Assembly: GCA_019242475.1 (NCBI GenBank)
Contig: JAFAVK010000106.1
Span: forward strand, 1 to 45,710
Source: Acidobacteriota bacterium
Lineage (GTDB): Bacteria; Acidobacteriota; Blastocatellia; Pyrinomonadales; Pyrinomonadaceae
Direction: 5' to 3'
DNA length: 45,710 nucleotides
Positions 33,553 through 42,403 of the stretch are shown one piece after another. The translations under genes were made by a program, and so were the position numbers. Every line of letters begins with the position of its first letter. Position 1 is the stretch's first letter. Under the pieces are notes generated by a model. That model made no database searches and was not told the DNA's origin. It was given only the letters and a program-made list of their open reading frames with translations.

Positions 33553-34728
33553 TCAAACGCCGAGCGCGGGGTTCGATTCGAAGAGGCTCGGCGGGAGACG
33601 TTTGTTCGTGCCGGGCAGTTTGAGGCGGCGCTTGAGGACGTAGTCGAAGAGGAGCGGGTTGAAGCCGTAGATTTCGCGCAGCGGGGTGGCCTCGTCCGCG
33701 TCGAGATAGCCGGCGCGCACGAGTGGCTTCGCCCTGATGAGGACGTTGATGGCGGGCAGAGGGTAGTCGCTGCCGTTGACGAGGCGGCCGTGCAGGTCTT
33801 CCCTCTCGATGACGGTCGAGAGCGGGCGGCCGATGCGGTTGAACTGCGTCATCGCGGAGATGTCTCCGAAGACGAGGCCGTCGAACCTCCCGTCTTCGAC
33901 GAGGCGCAGGAAGAGTTCGAAGTTGTGGACGCGCCCGCGGCCGGGGTCGTCCAGGTCTTCGTTCTCCCCGAGGCTGGCGCAGTGCGCGACGATTGTCTTG
34001 ACGCCGTGTTCGAGCGGCCGGCGCAGGAGCAGAGGGTTGCCGAGCCGCTGATCCTCCTCGGCCTCGACGGCCTTCTCCTCGCCGCCGTGGCTGAGGAGCA
34101 CGAGCCCGAGTTCTTTCATCTTCACGTAGAACGGATCGCACGCCTCGTCCGAAGGGTCGATGCCCATCGCGTTCGGCAGCCACTTGACCATTCGGCCGCC
34201 GCGCCGCGCCCAGCGCTCCAACTCTTCGACCGCGTCGGCGCGGTAGGGGTGGACGGAGATGACCGGCTCGAACAGTTCCGGGTGGCGCGCCGCGAGGTCG
34301 AAGACGTATTCGTTGGGGACGTAGAACTCCGTCTTCTCTCGATTCACAGTCCCGTCGCGGTTGTGATGCCTGTCGAAGGCGAGCAGGCGGTACTTGCCGC
34401 GGTGCTCGATGTGAGAGACGAGTCTGACGAGCCGTTCGGCGAACTCCGCGTCGGCGCGGTTCAAGTCCTCGACCCCGGCGGCGCTGAGGTAGACGGCGAA
34501 CCTGGCGCGGTGGAAGGGGTGGCGCCAGGTGCGCATCTTCGGGTTGACCTCGTTGCCCGTCCCGCCCGCGCCGACGCCCGCGACGTGCGTGTGGTAATCG
34601 ACGAGGCGCGCGGGGTCAACGTCCGCGCAGGCCGCCTCGACGAGGTCGGACGCCTTCCGACTCAGACGGTCTTTCAGCTCCTCGGGCGGGTGTGTGAAGG
34701 CGCCGCCGGCGTGCTTCAAAAGGCACAT
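33553..34728 (-). CDS. Amidohydrolase-family metal-dependent hydrolase
   Basis: 391 residues, a TIM-barrel hydrolase of the amidohydrolase superfamily (Amidohydro-rel/PF04909-like). Metal-ligand motifs are DYHTHVAG (~residue 45), a Lys in VKWLPNAMGIDP, LSHGGEE, VAHCASLG and NGSDYP, in the expected order along the barrel. The substrate is not evident; members include decarboxylases and lactonases. No signal peptide, so cytoplasmic. Start at ATG 34728; a TTG at 34737 with GAGG close upstream is an alternative. Next to a rhamnosidase on the same strand it might act on a product of glycan breakdown, but this is only context. Confidence 0.82.
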   Translation of the reverse strand: MCLLKHAGGAFTHPPEELKDRLSRKASDLVEAACADVDPARLVDYHTHVAGVGAGGTGNEVNPKMRTWRHPFHRARFAVYLSAAGVEDLNRADAEFAERLVRLVSHIEHRGKYRLLAFDRHHNRDGTVNREKTEFYVPNEYVFDLAARHPELFEPVISVHPYRADAVEELERWARRGGRMVKWLPNAMGIDPSDEACDPFYVKMKELGLVLLSHGGEEKAVEAEEDQRLGNPLLLRRPLEHGVKTIVAHCASLGENEDLDDPGRGRVHNFELFLRLVEDGRFDGLVFGDISAMTQFNRIGRPLSTVIEREDLHGRLVNGSDYPLPAINVLIRAKPLVRAGYLDADEATPLREIYGFNPLLFDYVLKRRLKLPGTNKRLPPSLFESNPALGV

Positions 34729-34772
34729 GCCGCTCAATATACCTCATCACAGTTGAGTGTGGGCGGGAGAGA

Positions 34773-34846
34773 TTAACCGCGGAGACACAGAGACACAGCT
34801 TGAAGCAATTAAGCTCTGAGCTGTGTCTCTGTGTCTGCGTGGTTAA
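34773..34846. repeat. Palindrome of GAGACACA-type words
   Basis: The arms 34773-34806 and 34813-34846 pair with a few mismatches. The words match the perfect palindrome at 7303-7374. It lies between glnA (downstream end) and the amidohydrolase start, followed by a short T run on the plus side. Confidence 0.85.
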
Positions 34847-34852
34847 AAGTTT

Positions 34853-36268
34853 TTAGATGTCGAAGTACATGCCGAACTCGAACGGGTGCGGGCGCATGCG
34901 GAGCGGCTGAATCTCCTTGTCGCGCTTGTAGGTGATCCAGCGCTCGATGAGCTGGGGCGTGAACACGTCGCCCTTGAGCAGGAAGGCGTGGTCGTCTTCG
35001 AGCGCGGCGAGCGACTCGTCGAGCGAGCCGGGGAGCGAAGGCACATCCTTCAACTGCTCGGGCGCGAGGTCGTAGATGTCTTTGTCGAGCGGCTCGCCCG
35101 GGTCGAGCTTGTTCTGGATGCCGTCCAGGCCCGCGAGCAACATCGCCGAGAAGGCGAGGTAGGGATTGCACGAGGGGTCGGGCGGACGGAACTCCAGCCG
35201 CTTGAGCTTCGGGTTGGTCGAGAACATCGGGATGCGAATCGCCGCCGAGCGGTTCCGCGCCGAGTAGGCGAGGTTAACCGGCGCCTCGAAGCCCGGCACT
35301 AATCTTTTATAGCTGTTCGTCGTCGGCGCCGCGAAGGCCACGATGGCGGCCGCGTGTTTGAGCAGCCCGCCGATGTACCAGCGCGCCGTGTCCGACAGGC
35401 CGGCGTAGCCGTCGCCCGCGAAGAGCGGCTTCTCGTTCTTCCAAAGGCTCTGGTGGCAGTGCATCCCCGAGCCGTTGTCGCCGTAGAGCGGCTTCGGCAT
35501 GAAGGTCGCGCCCTTGCCGTGGCGGCGCGCGACGTTGCGGACGGTGTACTTGAAGATTTGCAGGTTGTCGGCCGTCCCCAGCAGCGTCGAGTAGCGGAAG
35601 TCGATCTCGCATTGACCCGCGGTCGCGACCTCGTGGTGATGGCACTCGACCTGGATGCCGGCCTTCTTCAGCTCGTTCGCGACCTCGGCGCGGAAGTCCT
35701 GCAACGTGTCGAGCGGCGGCAGAGGGACGTAGCCCTCCTTGTTGCGGATGTGGTAGCCGAGGCTCGGGGCGCCCTCCTTGCCCTTGCTGTTCCACGTCGC
35801 CTCGGGGTGGTCGAGGGAGTAGCCGGCGGTGTTCGGGTCGTTGTGGAAGCGCACGTCGTCGAAGACGAAGAACTCTGCCTCGGGGCCGAAGTTGGCGGTG
35901 TCGGCGATGCCCGTGAACTTCAGATAACTTTCGGCGCGGCGCGCCACCCCGCGCGGGTCGAGCCAGTAGCCCTCCTTCGTGATCGGGTCAACCACGTCGG
36001 CGACGAGGCAGAGCGTCTTGTCCGCCATGAACGGGTCGAGCCAGTAGCGGTACGGGTCGGGCACGAGCAGCATGTCCGACTCGTGGATGGACGCCCAGCC
36101 GCGCAAGGACGAGCCGTCGAAGCCGAAGCCCTCCTCGAACGAACGCTCGGACAGTTCCTCGATGGGAAAGGTCAGGTGGTGCCACGCGCCGACGAGGTCG
36201 GTGAAGCGGACGTTGACGTAGGCCGCGCCCTCGTCCTCCGCGAATTTAAGAATGCTCTTGACGCTCAT
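34853..36268 (-). CDS. glnA: Type I glutamine synthetase
   Basis: 471 residues, the normal bacterial type I length. It makes glutamine from glutamate, ammonia and ATP in the cytoplasm as a dodecamer. Motifs: FGFDGSS (~50), the glutamate and metal-site segment EAEFFVFDD (~130), NGSGMHCHQS (~270), RNRSAAIRIP (~345) and the adenylylation region LDKDIYDL with Tyr399, so it can be regulated by adenylylation if a GlnE is present. A good AGGA site precedes the ATG. Upstream lie a strong hairpin and then the barrel protein gene and amt, all on one strand. Confidence 0.97.
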   Translation of the reverse strand: MSVKSILKFAEDEGAAYVNVRFTDLVGAWHHLTFPIEELSERSFEEGFGFDGSSLRGWASIHESDMLLVPDPYRYWLDPFMADKTLCLVADVVDPITKEGYWLDPRGVARRAESYLKFTGIADTANFGPEAEFFVFDDVRFHNDPNTAGYSLDHPEATWNSKGKEGAPSLGYHIRNKEGYVPLPPLDTLQDFRAEVANELKKAGIQVECHHHEVATAGQCEIDFRYSTLLGTADNLQIFKYTVRNVARRHGKGATFMPKPLYGDNGSGMHCHQSLWKNEKPLFAGDGYAGLSDTARWYIGGLLKHAAAIVAFAAPTTNSYKRLVPGFEAPVNLAYSARNRSAAIRIPMFSTNPKLKRLEFRPPDPSCNPYLAFSAMLLAGLDGIQNKLDPGEPLDKDIYDLAPEQLKDVPSLPGSLDESLAALEDDHAFLLKGDVFTPQLIERWITYKRDKEIQPLRMRPHPFEFGMYFDI

Positions 36269-36340
36269 ATCAATGTTCCTCGATTAAAGGTTGAGAATGG
36301 TTTGAAGCGCGGGGTCTCGCCCGCACGCACTCGTTTGAAG

Positions 36341-36393
36341 GGCCACGGACGGTCGCCGAGCGGAAGTCTCATCCGCGGCGGCCGCCCGTGGCC
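36341..36393 (-). promoter_or_regulatory. Strong hairpin in the glnA leader
   Basis: GGCCACGG (36341-36348) pairs with CCGTGGCC (36386-36393), and the helix continues inward with CGG/CCG, CGCCG/CGGCG and CGGA/TCCG. A second small hairpin (GCGGGG with the GCCCGC segment, ~36308-36325) lies closer to the gene. There is no T run. It could be a terminator for the upstream gene, an attenuator or a leader element; it does not obviously match the known glutamine riboswitch. Confidence 0.4.
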
Positions 36394-36444
36394 GAGTCGT
36401 TGCTGGTTCCGATAGTCTGCCTCGTGTCTTAACTCCTTTCCGCA

Positions 36445-37167
36445 TCAGAACGTGATGCCGTAGTAGACGAAGAGCGCGTTGTTCTTGCGCCCGACGTTGC
36501 CGATGCTGTAGCCGGCGTAGAGCGCGCTCGCGCGCGGCAGCGCGATGGAGAAGCCCGGCGTCACGTAGCCGAACCGGTTCTTGCCGCTCAGCCAGTCGCC
36601 CACGAAGCTGACGCGCCTGTGCAAAGGCTGCTCGTAGCCGACGATGGCGCCGCCCAGCGTCCCCGTTCCGTCGGCGCGGCCGACCAGACCGTAGCCGCCG
36701 CCCGTCAGGCGCGGGCCGTAAGCGCCCTTCACCTTCTTACTGACGACGGTGTAGAGCAGCCCGAAGGTGTCCGTGCCCGCGCGGTGCGAGACGGGCGCGT
36801 AGAGGACGGCGCCGGCCGCCGCCGATACGCCGTTGTCCTCGTTCGAGTAGAACTGGTACTTGACGTTCGGCTGCAACTCCACCGGCTGGTCGGGAGCCTC
36901 GGCGTCGAGGAAAGAGACGTTGACGCCGGCCTCGACGTGTTTGCCGACCCCGTAGACCGCGCGCGGGACGTAAGCCTGGAAGCCGCCGTCCCGGTGCGGT
37001 TCGAGGTGGCTGATGAAGTCGAACTCAAGGTACGTGTGTCTCTGTGCCACGACGTCGGTCGAGGGGATGTTGAAGAGGGTTGACTGTGCCCGCGCCGCGC
37101 GACTGTCAAAGAACGTGAACGCCGCCAGGGCGCAGAGCACCCCCGCGATTGATTTCAATCTGAGCAT
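36445..37167 (-). CDS. Outer-membrane beta-barrel protein in the nitrogen cluster
   Basis: 240 residues with a signal peptide (residues 1-27, ending SRAARAQ). The mature part is about ten alternating amphipathic strands separated by turns (for example QPNVKYQFYSNEDNGVSAAA, YGPRLTGGGYGLVGRADG, ASALYAGYSIGN) and ends in Phe (VYYGITF), the typical outer-membrane barrel signature. I do not recognise a named family. It lies between amt and glnA on the same strand, which suggests a role in ammonium or small-solute passage through the outer membrane; this is inference from context. Two hairpins (37191-37258) lie in its leader. Confidence 0.75.
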   Translation of the reverse strand: MLRLKSIAGVLCALAAFTFFDSRAARAQSTLFNIPSTDVVAQRHTYLEFDFISHLEPHRDGGFQAYVPRAVYGVGKHVEAGVNVSFLDAEAPDQPVELQPNVKYQFYSNEDNGVSAAAGAVLYAPVSHRAGTDTFGLLYTVVSKKVKGAYGPRLTGGGYGLVGRADGTGTLGGAIVGYEQPLHRRVSFVGDWLSGKNRFGYVTPGFSIALPRASALYAGYSIGNVGRKNNALFVYYGITF

Positions 37168-37212
37168 GCTGTAACTTTGCTCCGCATCGTCTCCGAGAGG
37201 GACGATCTCAAG

Positions 37213-37258
37213 TGGCCTATTCGTCGCGCGCCTGCCAAAGCCAACGACGGGTAGGCCA
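37213..37258 (-). promoter_or_regulatory. Hairpin upstream of the barrel gene
   Basis: TGGCCTA (37213-37219) pairs with TAGGCCA (37252-37258), and CGTCG/CGACG extend it. On the minus strand it is preceded by CTAAAAAAGG. A second small hairpin, ATCGTC/GACGAT, lies nearer the gene (~37180-37206). Possibly a terminator for amt or a leader structure. Confidence 0.35.
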
Positions 37259-37268
37259 TTCCTTTTTT

Positions 37269-37388
37269 AGTAGGCAGTAGGCAGTAAGCAGTAGGCAGTT
37301 GAAAGCGCCGCTGTCGAAACTTCCGACTTAACCTTTCAGCCTTCATCACGCGGAGCGACTGCCTACTGCCATCTGCCTACTGCCTGCT
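37269..37388. repeat. Palindrome of GTAGGCA-type words with long loop
   Basis: The left arm 37269-37299 and the right arm 37358-37388 are near complements made of AGTAGGC/AGTAAGC/AGATGGC words, with a 58-base interior. The word set matches the perfect 37-bp palindrome at 24414-24495. It lies just after the amt stop. Confidence 0.85.
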
Positions 37389-37395
37389 TCACCAG

Positions 37396-39018
37396 TTAAG
37401 AAGCCGGCTCGCCGGCGATGACGCGCGCCAGAGGCTCCGCGCTGAGCGCGCCGGCCGGGGCCGTGTGCGCCGCCGCCCCGCCGCCCAGCCCGCCCGGCCT
37501 CGCCGTCGAAGAGATGACGTACTCCGGGTAGGCAGAGATGCCGTGCTCGTGCAGGTCGAGGCCGTAAGACTCGCCCTCGGCCGAGACCCGCAGAAGCCCC
37601 GCGGCCTTGAGCGCGTACATCACGGCCAACGCCGCCGCGAAGGTGGCCGAGGTGATGATGAGGCTCCCGAGCGCCTGCGCCGCCAGCACCGTGAAGCCGC
37701 CGCCGTAGAAGAGGCCCGTCAGCGGCGCCGAGTTGTCGGCCGCGAACGGCCCCGTCACGCCGTACTGCCCCGAGGCGAAGAGCCCGAGCGAGAGCGTGCC
37801 CCAGATGCCGCAGAGGCCGTGGACGGGGACGGCGCCGATGGGGTCGTCGATGCGCAGCCATTCGAGCAGCTCGACGCCGAGGACGACCACGACGCCCCCG
37901 ACCGCGCCGATGAGGATCGAGCCCGTCGGGCTCACCCAGTAGCAAGGGCAGGTGATCGCGACGAGCCCCGCGAGGAACCCGTTGACCGTGAAGCTCACGT
38001 CCCACTTCTTACTCTGGACGTAGGCGACGATCATCGCCGTCAGCCCGGCCGCGCAGGCGGCGAGCGTCGTGTTGGTGGCGACGCGGCCGATGCCCTCGAA
38101 GTCCATCGCCGAGAGCGTGCTGCCCGGGTTGAAGCCGTACCAGCCGAACCAGAGGAGCAGGCCGCCCGAGGCGGCGATGACGAGGTCGTGCGGCAGCATC
38201 GGGCCGCCGCCGTCGCGCTTGAACTTCCGGCCGAGGCGCGGCCCCAGGGCGATGGCGCCCGCGAGCGCGATGAAGCCGCCGATGGTGTGGACGACGGTCG
38301 AGCCGGCGAAGTCGTGGAAGCCCATGCCCAGCGAGGCGAAGAATTTCCCCTCGGTGCCCATCGTCGCCAGGAAGCCGTCCGGCCCCCACGCCCAGTGGCC
38401 GACGATGGGGTAGATGAAGCCCGAGACGGCGAAGCTGTAGAGCAGGTCGCCGACGAAGCCGGTGCGGCCGATCATCGCGCCCGAGGTGATGGTCGAGCAG
38501 GTGTCGGCGAAGGCGAACTGGAAGAGCCAGAAGGCGAGGAAGGCCACGCCCGTCGTCCCGTAGGTCGCCGGCGCCCCTTGCAGGAAGAACCAGTGGTAAC
38601 CGATGAGGCCGTTGCCCTCGCTGAACATGAAGGCGAAGCCGATGGCGTAGAAGAGGAGGCCGCACAAACACGTGTCCACGATGCACTCCATCAGCACGTT
38701 GACGGTCTCGCGCGAGCGGCAGAAGCCCGCCTCAAGCATCGTGAAGCCGACCTGCATGCCGAAGACGAGGAAGGCGGCGACGAGCACCCAGACTGTGTTC
38801 AAAGGGTTGACGATGTCGTTGCCCTTCAGCTCGGGGTCGGCGGCCGCGGCCGTCCAGCCGAGCAGCTCGGGGGTCAGGAGCAGGAGGCCGGCCAGCAGGC
38901 CGACGCCCAACACCTTCCCCGCCAGCAGCAGCTTCCCGTAGCGTCGCCATTCGGGGTCTTGCATGCGCGCGCGCAGGCGCACGAGCTTTTGCTGAAGAGA
39001 GAGCCTCTTCGAATCCAT
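37396..39018 (-). CDS. amt: Ammonium transporter
   Basis: 540 residues of the Amt/MEP/Rh family, which carries ammonium across the inner membrane. Eleven core helices follow an N-terminal charged segment (1-30) and a hydrophobic signal-like helix. The two pore histidines are His244 (TVVHTIGG) and His400 (VPVHGLCGIWG). The signature DFAGSTVVH is present. The C-terminal ~90 residues (after ~460) include ESYGLDLHEHGISAYPEY, the Amt C-terminal region that contacts GlnK/GlnB. The gene runs divergently from glnD-glnB and upstream of the barrel protein and glnA. A sigma-54-like promoter lies about 125 bases upstream. Confidence 0.95.
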   Translation of the reverse strand: MDSKRLSLQQKLVRLRARMQDPEWRRYGKLLLAGKVLGVGLLAGLLLLTPELLGWTAAAADPELKGNDIVNPLNTVWVLVAAFLVFGMQVGFTMLEAGFCRSRETVNVLMECIVDTCLCGLLFYAIGFAFMFSEGNGLIGYHWFFLQGAPATYGTTGVAFLAFWLFQFAFADTCSTITSGAMIGRTGFVGDLLYSFAVSGFIYPIVGHWAWGPDGFLATMGTEGKFFASLGMGFHDFAGSTVVHTIGGFIALAGAIALGPRLGRKFKRDGGGPMLPHDLVIAASGGLLLWFGWYGFNPGSTLSAMDFEGIGRVATNTTLAACAAGLTAMIVAYVQSKKWDVSFTVNGFLAGLVAITCPCYWVSPTGSILIGAVGGVVVVLGVELLEWLRIDDPIGAVPVHGLCGIWGTLSLGLFASGQYGVTGPFAADNSAPLTGLFYGGGFTVLAAQALGSLIITSATFAAALAVMYALKAAGLLRVSAEGESYGLDLHEHGISAYPEYVISSTARPGGLGGGAAAHTAPAGALSAEPLARVIAGEPAS

Positions 39019-39604
39019 ACGTTAAGTTCCTCCGGGTAATTTGGGTGGACAGGGTAACGTCTCGTTTAAGGGTGCAGAACTCCCCGCCCCGCAGAAAGGG
39101 GCCGAGCCGAACGCGACGGGTGCTGTCTCGATGCCGGGTTTGACAACTTGCGTGCCACCGCCCGCGCGCGCGTCGCGTCTCGGGGTAAGTGCGGGCAAGA
39201 GGCGACATTGGTCTCAATGCCGGTTCGCGCGCGGGCGCGCGGGGCGCGGATGAGGAGTTGCCGCGACGACACTTTTGTCCGCGACGGCGTGAGCCGAAGA
39301 CAAAAACGTTCGAGGTGTTCTTGCGCGCTGAGTTTAGTAAGAAGTTGAGAGGTTCGTCGGAGGCAATGCGCGACAAGTAAACAATCGTCCGTCGCACGCC
39401 GCGCGTGCGCCGGTTACATTCTTGCACTGCTTCCGAAGCGCCGCGACAAAATTGTCAACGCGACTTTCTCGCTCGAAGCGAAGACGGCCGATGAAATTCC
39501 GACGAACCGCGGCGTCCGCCCTTCGCCGCTTCAAGCGTGAAGCACGGAACGGGGGTTGCTATCCTGCGAGTGCTTCAATTCCACGAGCGGCGGCCGCCCG
39601 ACCA
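39019..39604. other. Divergent amt-glnD regulatory region
   Basis: 586 bases with no convincing gene. It holds the sigma-54-like site (39143-39157), a TTTTGTC/GACAAAA pair (39273-39279 with 39299-39305) and a twofold repeat TCTCGATGCCGG / TCTCAATGCCGG (near 39126 and 39211) that could bind a regulator. The distal part before glnD is open in frame from 39422 but has no ribosome-binding site and an unlikely protein sequence. Confidence 0.5.
39143..39157 (-). promoter_or_regulatory. Sigma-54-like promoter for amt
   Basis: The minus strand reads TGGCACG-CAAG-TTGT, matching the consensus TGGCACG-N4-TTGC at all conserved positions except the last. The -24 GG and -12 elements have correct spacing. 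A start about 12 bases downstream would give an amt leader of about 110 bases. Sigma-54 with NtrC is the classic control of amt and glnA. Confidence 0.6.
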
Positions 39605-42403
39605 ATGTTGATAAGCGAGGCAGAGATTCCACAGGCGCGTGCGACGCGGACGCACCGCGGCAAGGTTCTGGCGCACGCGGCCACGCGGCTCGCCGCGTGC
39701 GAGCGCCTGTCGAACGGCGCCGAGCTTTCCAAGCTGTTCCGCGCCTTCCTCAGGGTCGAGGAGCGGCGCCTGTCGATAGGGCTCCGGCTCGGCGCCTCGG
39801 GCTGCCACACGGCCGCGGCGCGCAGCTTCGTCCTCGACCTCGTGGCCGACGCGGCCTTCCGCGCGGTGACGCAGTGGGACGACGGCGTCGAGTCGCCCGG
39901 CGCAGGCGTAGGCGGCTGCGCGATGGTGGCGGTCGGCGGCTACGGGCGCGCGGAACTCGCTCCTTACTCAGACCTCGACCTCCTCTTCCTCCACTCGGGA
40001 CGCCGCACCGCGCACGCGCGCCAGCTCGCCGAGGGCGTCCTGCGCCTGCTCTGGGACGCGGGGCTCAACATCGGTCACAGCTTCCGCACCGTGCCCGAGT
40101 CGCTGTCGGCCGCGCACACCGACCCGCACTTCATGACCTCCCTGCTCTCGACGCGCCTGCTCGCCGGCAACCGCGCGCTGCTCGACTCGCTGCGCGCGGG
40201 GCTTGAGCGCGAGCGGCGCAAGCACGCCGAAGACTACCTCGCGGCGCTCCGCTACAGCCTCGACGAGAGGCACGCCAAGTTCGGCGCCTCGGTCTGCCTT
40301 CAGGAGCCCAACGTCAAGGAGAGCGCGGGCGGCCTGCGCGACCTTCAGACGGCGCTGTGGGCGGCGCAGATTAAGACCGGCTGCCGCACGCTCGAAGACC
40401 TGCGCGCGAGCGAGGTCGTCACGGAGGCCGAGTACAGGGTCGCCGTGCGCGCCTACGACTTCCTCTGGCGCGTGCGCCACGCGGCGCACCTCCTCTCGGG
40501 GCGCAAGGCCGACCGCATCGCGCTCGACTTGCAGCCCTCGCTCGCCGAAGAGTTCGGCTACGACTCCGGCCCCGACCTGCTGGCGTCCGAGCGGTTCATG
40601 CGCGACTACTACCGGCGCTCGCGCGAGTTGCACCAGTTCGCCGAGTCTCTGCTCGCGCGCGTCCAGGAGCCGGCCGGCCCCGCGCGCCGCTGGTTCACGC
40701 GGACGCGCCCGGGTCGCTCCGGCGAGACGTTCCACGTCGCCGACGGCCGCCTCTGGTTCCACGACGAGTGGCAGACGCTCCGCAACAACCCCCTGCTCAT
40801 CATGGACGCCTTCACGCTCGCGCAGGCGGCGGACGTGCCGCTCAGCCAGGCCCTGCGCGACGCGCTCGGCCGGAGCCTGACGGCCGTCGATAGAAGCTTC
40901 CGCGAGTCGGCCGAGATCGCCAGCTCGTTCCTCAAAATCCTGCGCCGCCGCGGCCGCGCCGGCCGCACGCTGCGGATGATGAACGAGGTCGGGTTCCTCC
41001 GCCGCTACCTGCCGGAGTTCGGCCGCATCAGCCTGCTCATCCAGCACGACCAGTACCACCACTACACGATTGACGAGCACACGCTCAAAGCCGTCGAGGC
41101 GCTCGACGAGCTGGACGCGGGCGAAGACCTGGCGCGCGCGCCGCTGCGGGCGGCCTTCGATGAGGTGGAAGACCCTGCGCTCCTCTATCTGTCCGTCCTT
41201 TTGCACGACATCGGGAAGGGCCGCGGCCGCGGGCACATCCCGCGCGGCGCGCGCATCGCCGAACGCATCTGCCGGCGGCTGCGACTGCCGGAGGCGGCCG
41301 CCGCGAAGGTCGTGCTGCTCGTCAGGCTCCACGTCGCGATGGCGCAGACCGCCTTCCGGCGCGACCTGACCGAGCCGCGCGCGGCCGAGGAGTTCGCGGG
41401 CGAGGTCGGCTCGCTCGACGCGCTGAACATGCTTCTGCTTTTGACTTACGCCGACCTCAACGCGGTCGGCCCTGGCGTCTGGAGCGAGTGGAAGGGGGCG
41501 CTGCTGCGCGAGCTTTACCAGCGGGCGCGCGCGCACCTGACGGCGGGCGAAGGGCCGGCCGACAAGGTGCAGGAACTCGCGCACTACAAGGAGCAGGTCG
41601 TCCTGGCGCTGGCGGGCGAGCTGCCGCCGAGCGAGGTCGAGCGCCACATCGCCCTGCTGCCCGAGCGCTACCGGCGCACGAGCCGTCCCGAGGAGGCGGC
41701 CGCTCACCTGCGCCTCATTAGCCGGCTCGGCGAGGACGCCTTCGGCTGGCAGTGGCGCAGGCACGACGGCGCGAGCACGCAGCTCACGGTCTGTGCCAAA
41801 GACAGGCACGGCCTCTTCGCAGACATCGCCGGCACGCTCGCCGCGCAGGGCGTCGAGATTCTCGCCGCCGAGGTCAACACGCGCGACGACCGGATCGCCA
41901 TCGACGTGTTCGCGTTGCGCGCCGCGGCCACGGGCCACGCGGTCGATGAGTACCGCTACCCGGCCATCGAGCGCGCGTTGCGCGACGCCATCCGCGGCGA
42001 GTCGGACGTGGCGGCCGCGGTCGAGCGCTGGCGCACGCACAACGCGCCGCGCCGCAGGAACGCGCACGCGCAGTCGCGCCGCCGCCGTCCGCCGCAGGTC
42101 GTCTGCGACAACGAGGGCTCGCCCTCGGCGACCATGATCGAAGTCCGCGCGGCCGACGAGCCCGGGCTCGCCTACAGGATCGCGCACGCGCTGGCGGGCC
42201 TCGGCCTCGACATCGTCTGCGCCAAGGTGGCGACGGAGAAGAGCGACGCGCTCGATGTCTTCTACGTGACCGACCCCGCGGGCGCGAAGCTCGGCGAGCC
42301 CGCGCAGCGCTCCGCCGCGGCCGCCATCTCCGAACAGCTCTTACCCGGAGGCGAGGGCACACCCGCCCACGCCGCAACACAACCCTTGAGGAGACACGGA
42401 TGA
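39605..42403 (+). CDS. glnD: Bifunctional [protein-PII] uridylyltransferase / uridylyl-removing enzyme
   Basis: 932 residues with the GlnD order of domains. The nucleotidyltransferase motif is GGYGRAELAPYSDLDLLFL near residue 110. The HD domain that removes UMP has LHDIGKGRGRGH near residue 535. Two C-terminal ACT domains, which sense glutamine, begin near residues 725 (LTVCAKDRHGLFADIAGTLA) and 840 (MIEVRAADEPGLAYRIAHAL). A basic Arg/His-rich linker separates the two ACT domains (~815-835). The frame is open back to 39422, but the ATG at 39605 is the first that gives a family-like N-terminus; 39491 is possible. It overlaps glnB by four bases, so sensor and modifier are coupled. Confidence 0.93.
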   Translation: MLISEAEIPQARATRTHRGKVLAHAATRLAACERLSNGAELSKLFRAFLRVEERRLSIGLRLGASGCHTAAARSFVLDLVADAAFRAVTQWDDGVESPGAGVGGCAMVAVGGYGRAELAPYSDLDLLFLHSGRRTAHARQLAEGVLRLLWDAGLNIGHSFRTVPESLSAAHTDPHFMTSLLSTRLLAGNRALLDSLRAGLERERRKHAEDYLAALRYSLDERHAKFGASVCLQEPNVKESAGGLRDLQTALWAAQIKTGCRTLEDLRASEVVTEAEYRVAVRAYDFLWRVRHAAHLLSGRKADRIALDLQPSLAEEFGYDSGPDLLASERFMRDYYRRSRELHQFAESLLARVQEPAGPARRWFTRTRPGRSGETFHVADGRLWFHDEWQTLRNNPLLIMDAFTLAQAADVPLSQALRDALGRSLTAVDRSFRESAEIASSFLKILRRRGRAGRTLRMMNEVGFLRRYLPEFGRISLLIQHDQYHHYTIDEHTLKAVEALDELDAGEDLARAPLRAAFDEVEDPALLYLSVLLHDIGKGRGRGHIPRGARIAERICRRLRLPEAAAAKVVLLVRLHVAMAQTAFRRDLTEPRAAEEFAGEVGSLDALNMLLLLTYADLNAVGPGVWSEWKGALLRELYQRARAHLTAGEGPADKVQELAHYKEQVVLALAGELPPSEVERHIALLPERYRRTSRPEEAAAHLRLISRLGEDAFGWQWRRHDGASTQLTVCAKDRHGLFADIAGTLAAQGVEILAAEVNTRDDRIAIDVFALRAAATGHAVDEYRYPAIERALRDAIRGESDVAAAVERWRTHNAPRRRNAHAQSRRRRPPQVVCDNEGSPSATMIEVRAADEPGLAYRIAHALAGLGLDIVCAKVATEKSDALDVFYVTDPAGAKLGEPAQRSAAAAISEQLLPGGEGTPAHAATQPLRRHG

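Noticed and set aside
33524..34183. N-terminal extension of the rhamnosidase
   Set aside because: The sequence is an overlap with the amidohydrolase gene in another frame and is Arg/Pro-rich; the signal peptide at 33523 marks the true start.
36341..36393. Known glutamine riboswitch
   Set aside because: It is a single long hairpin; I see no three-way junction or conserved core of that riboswitch.
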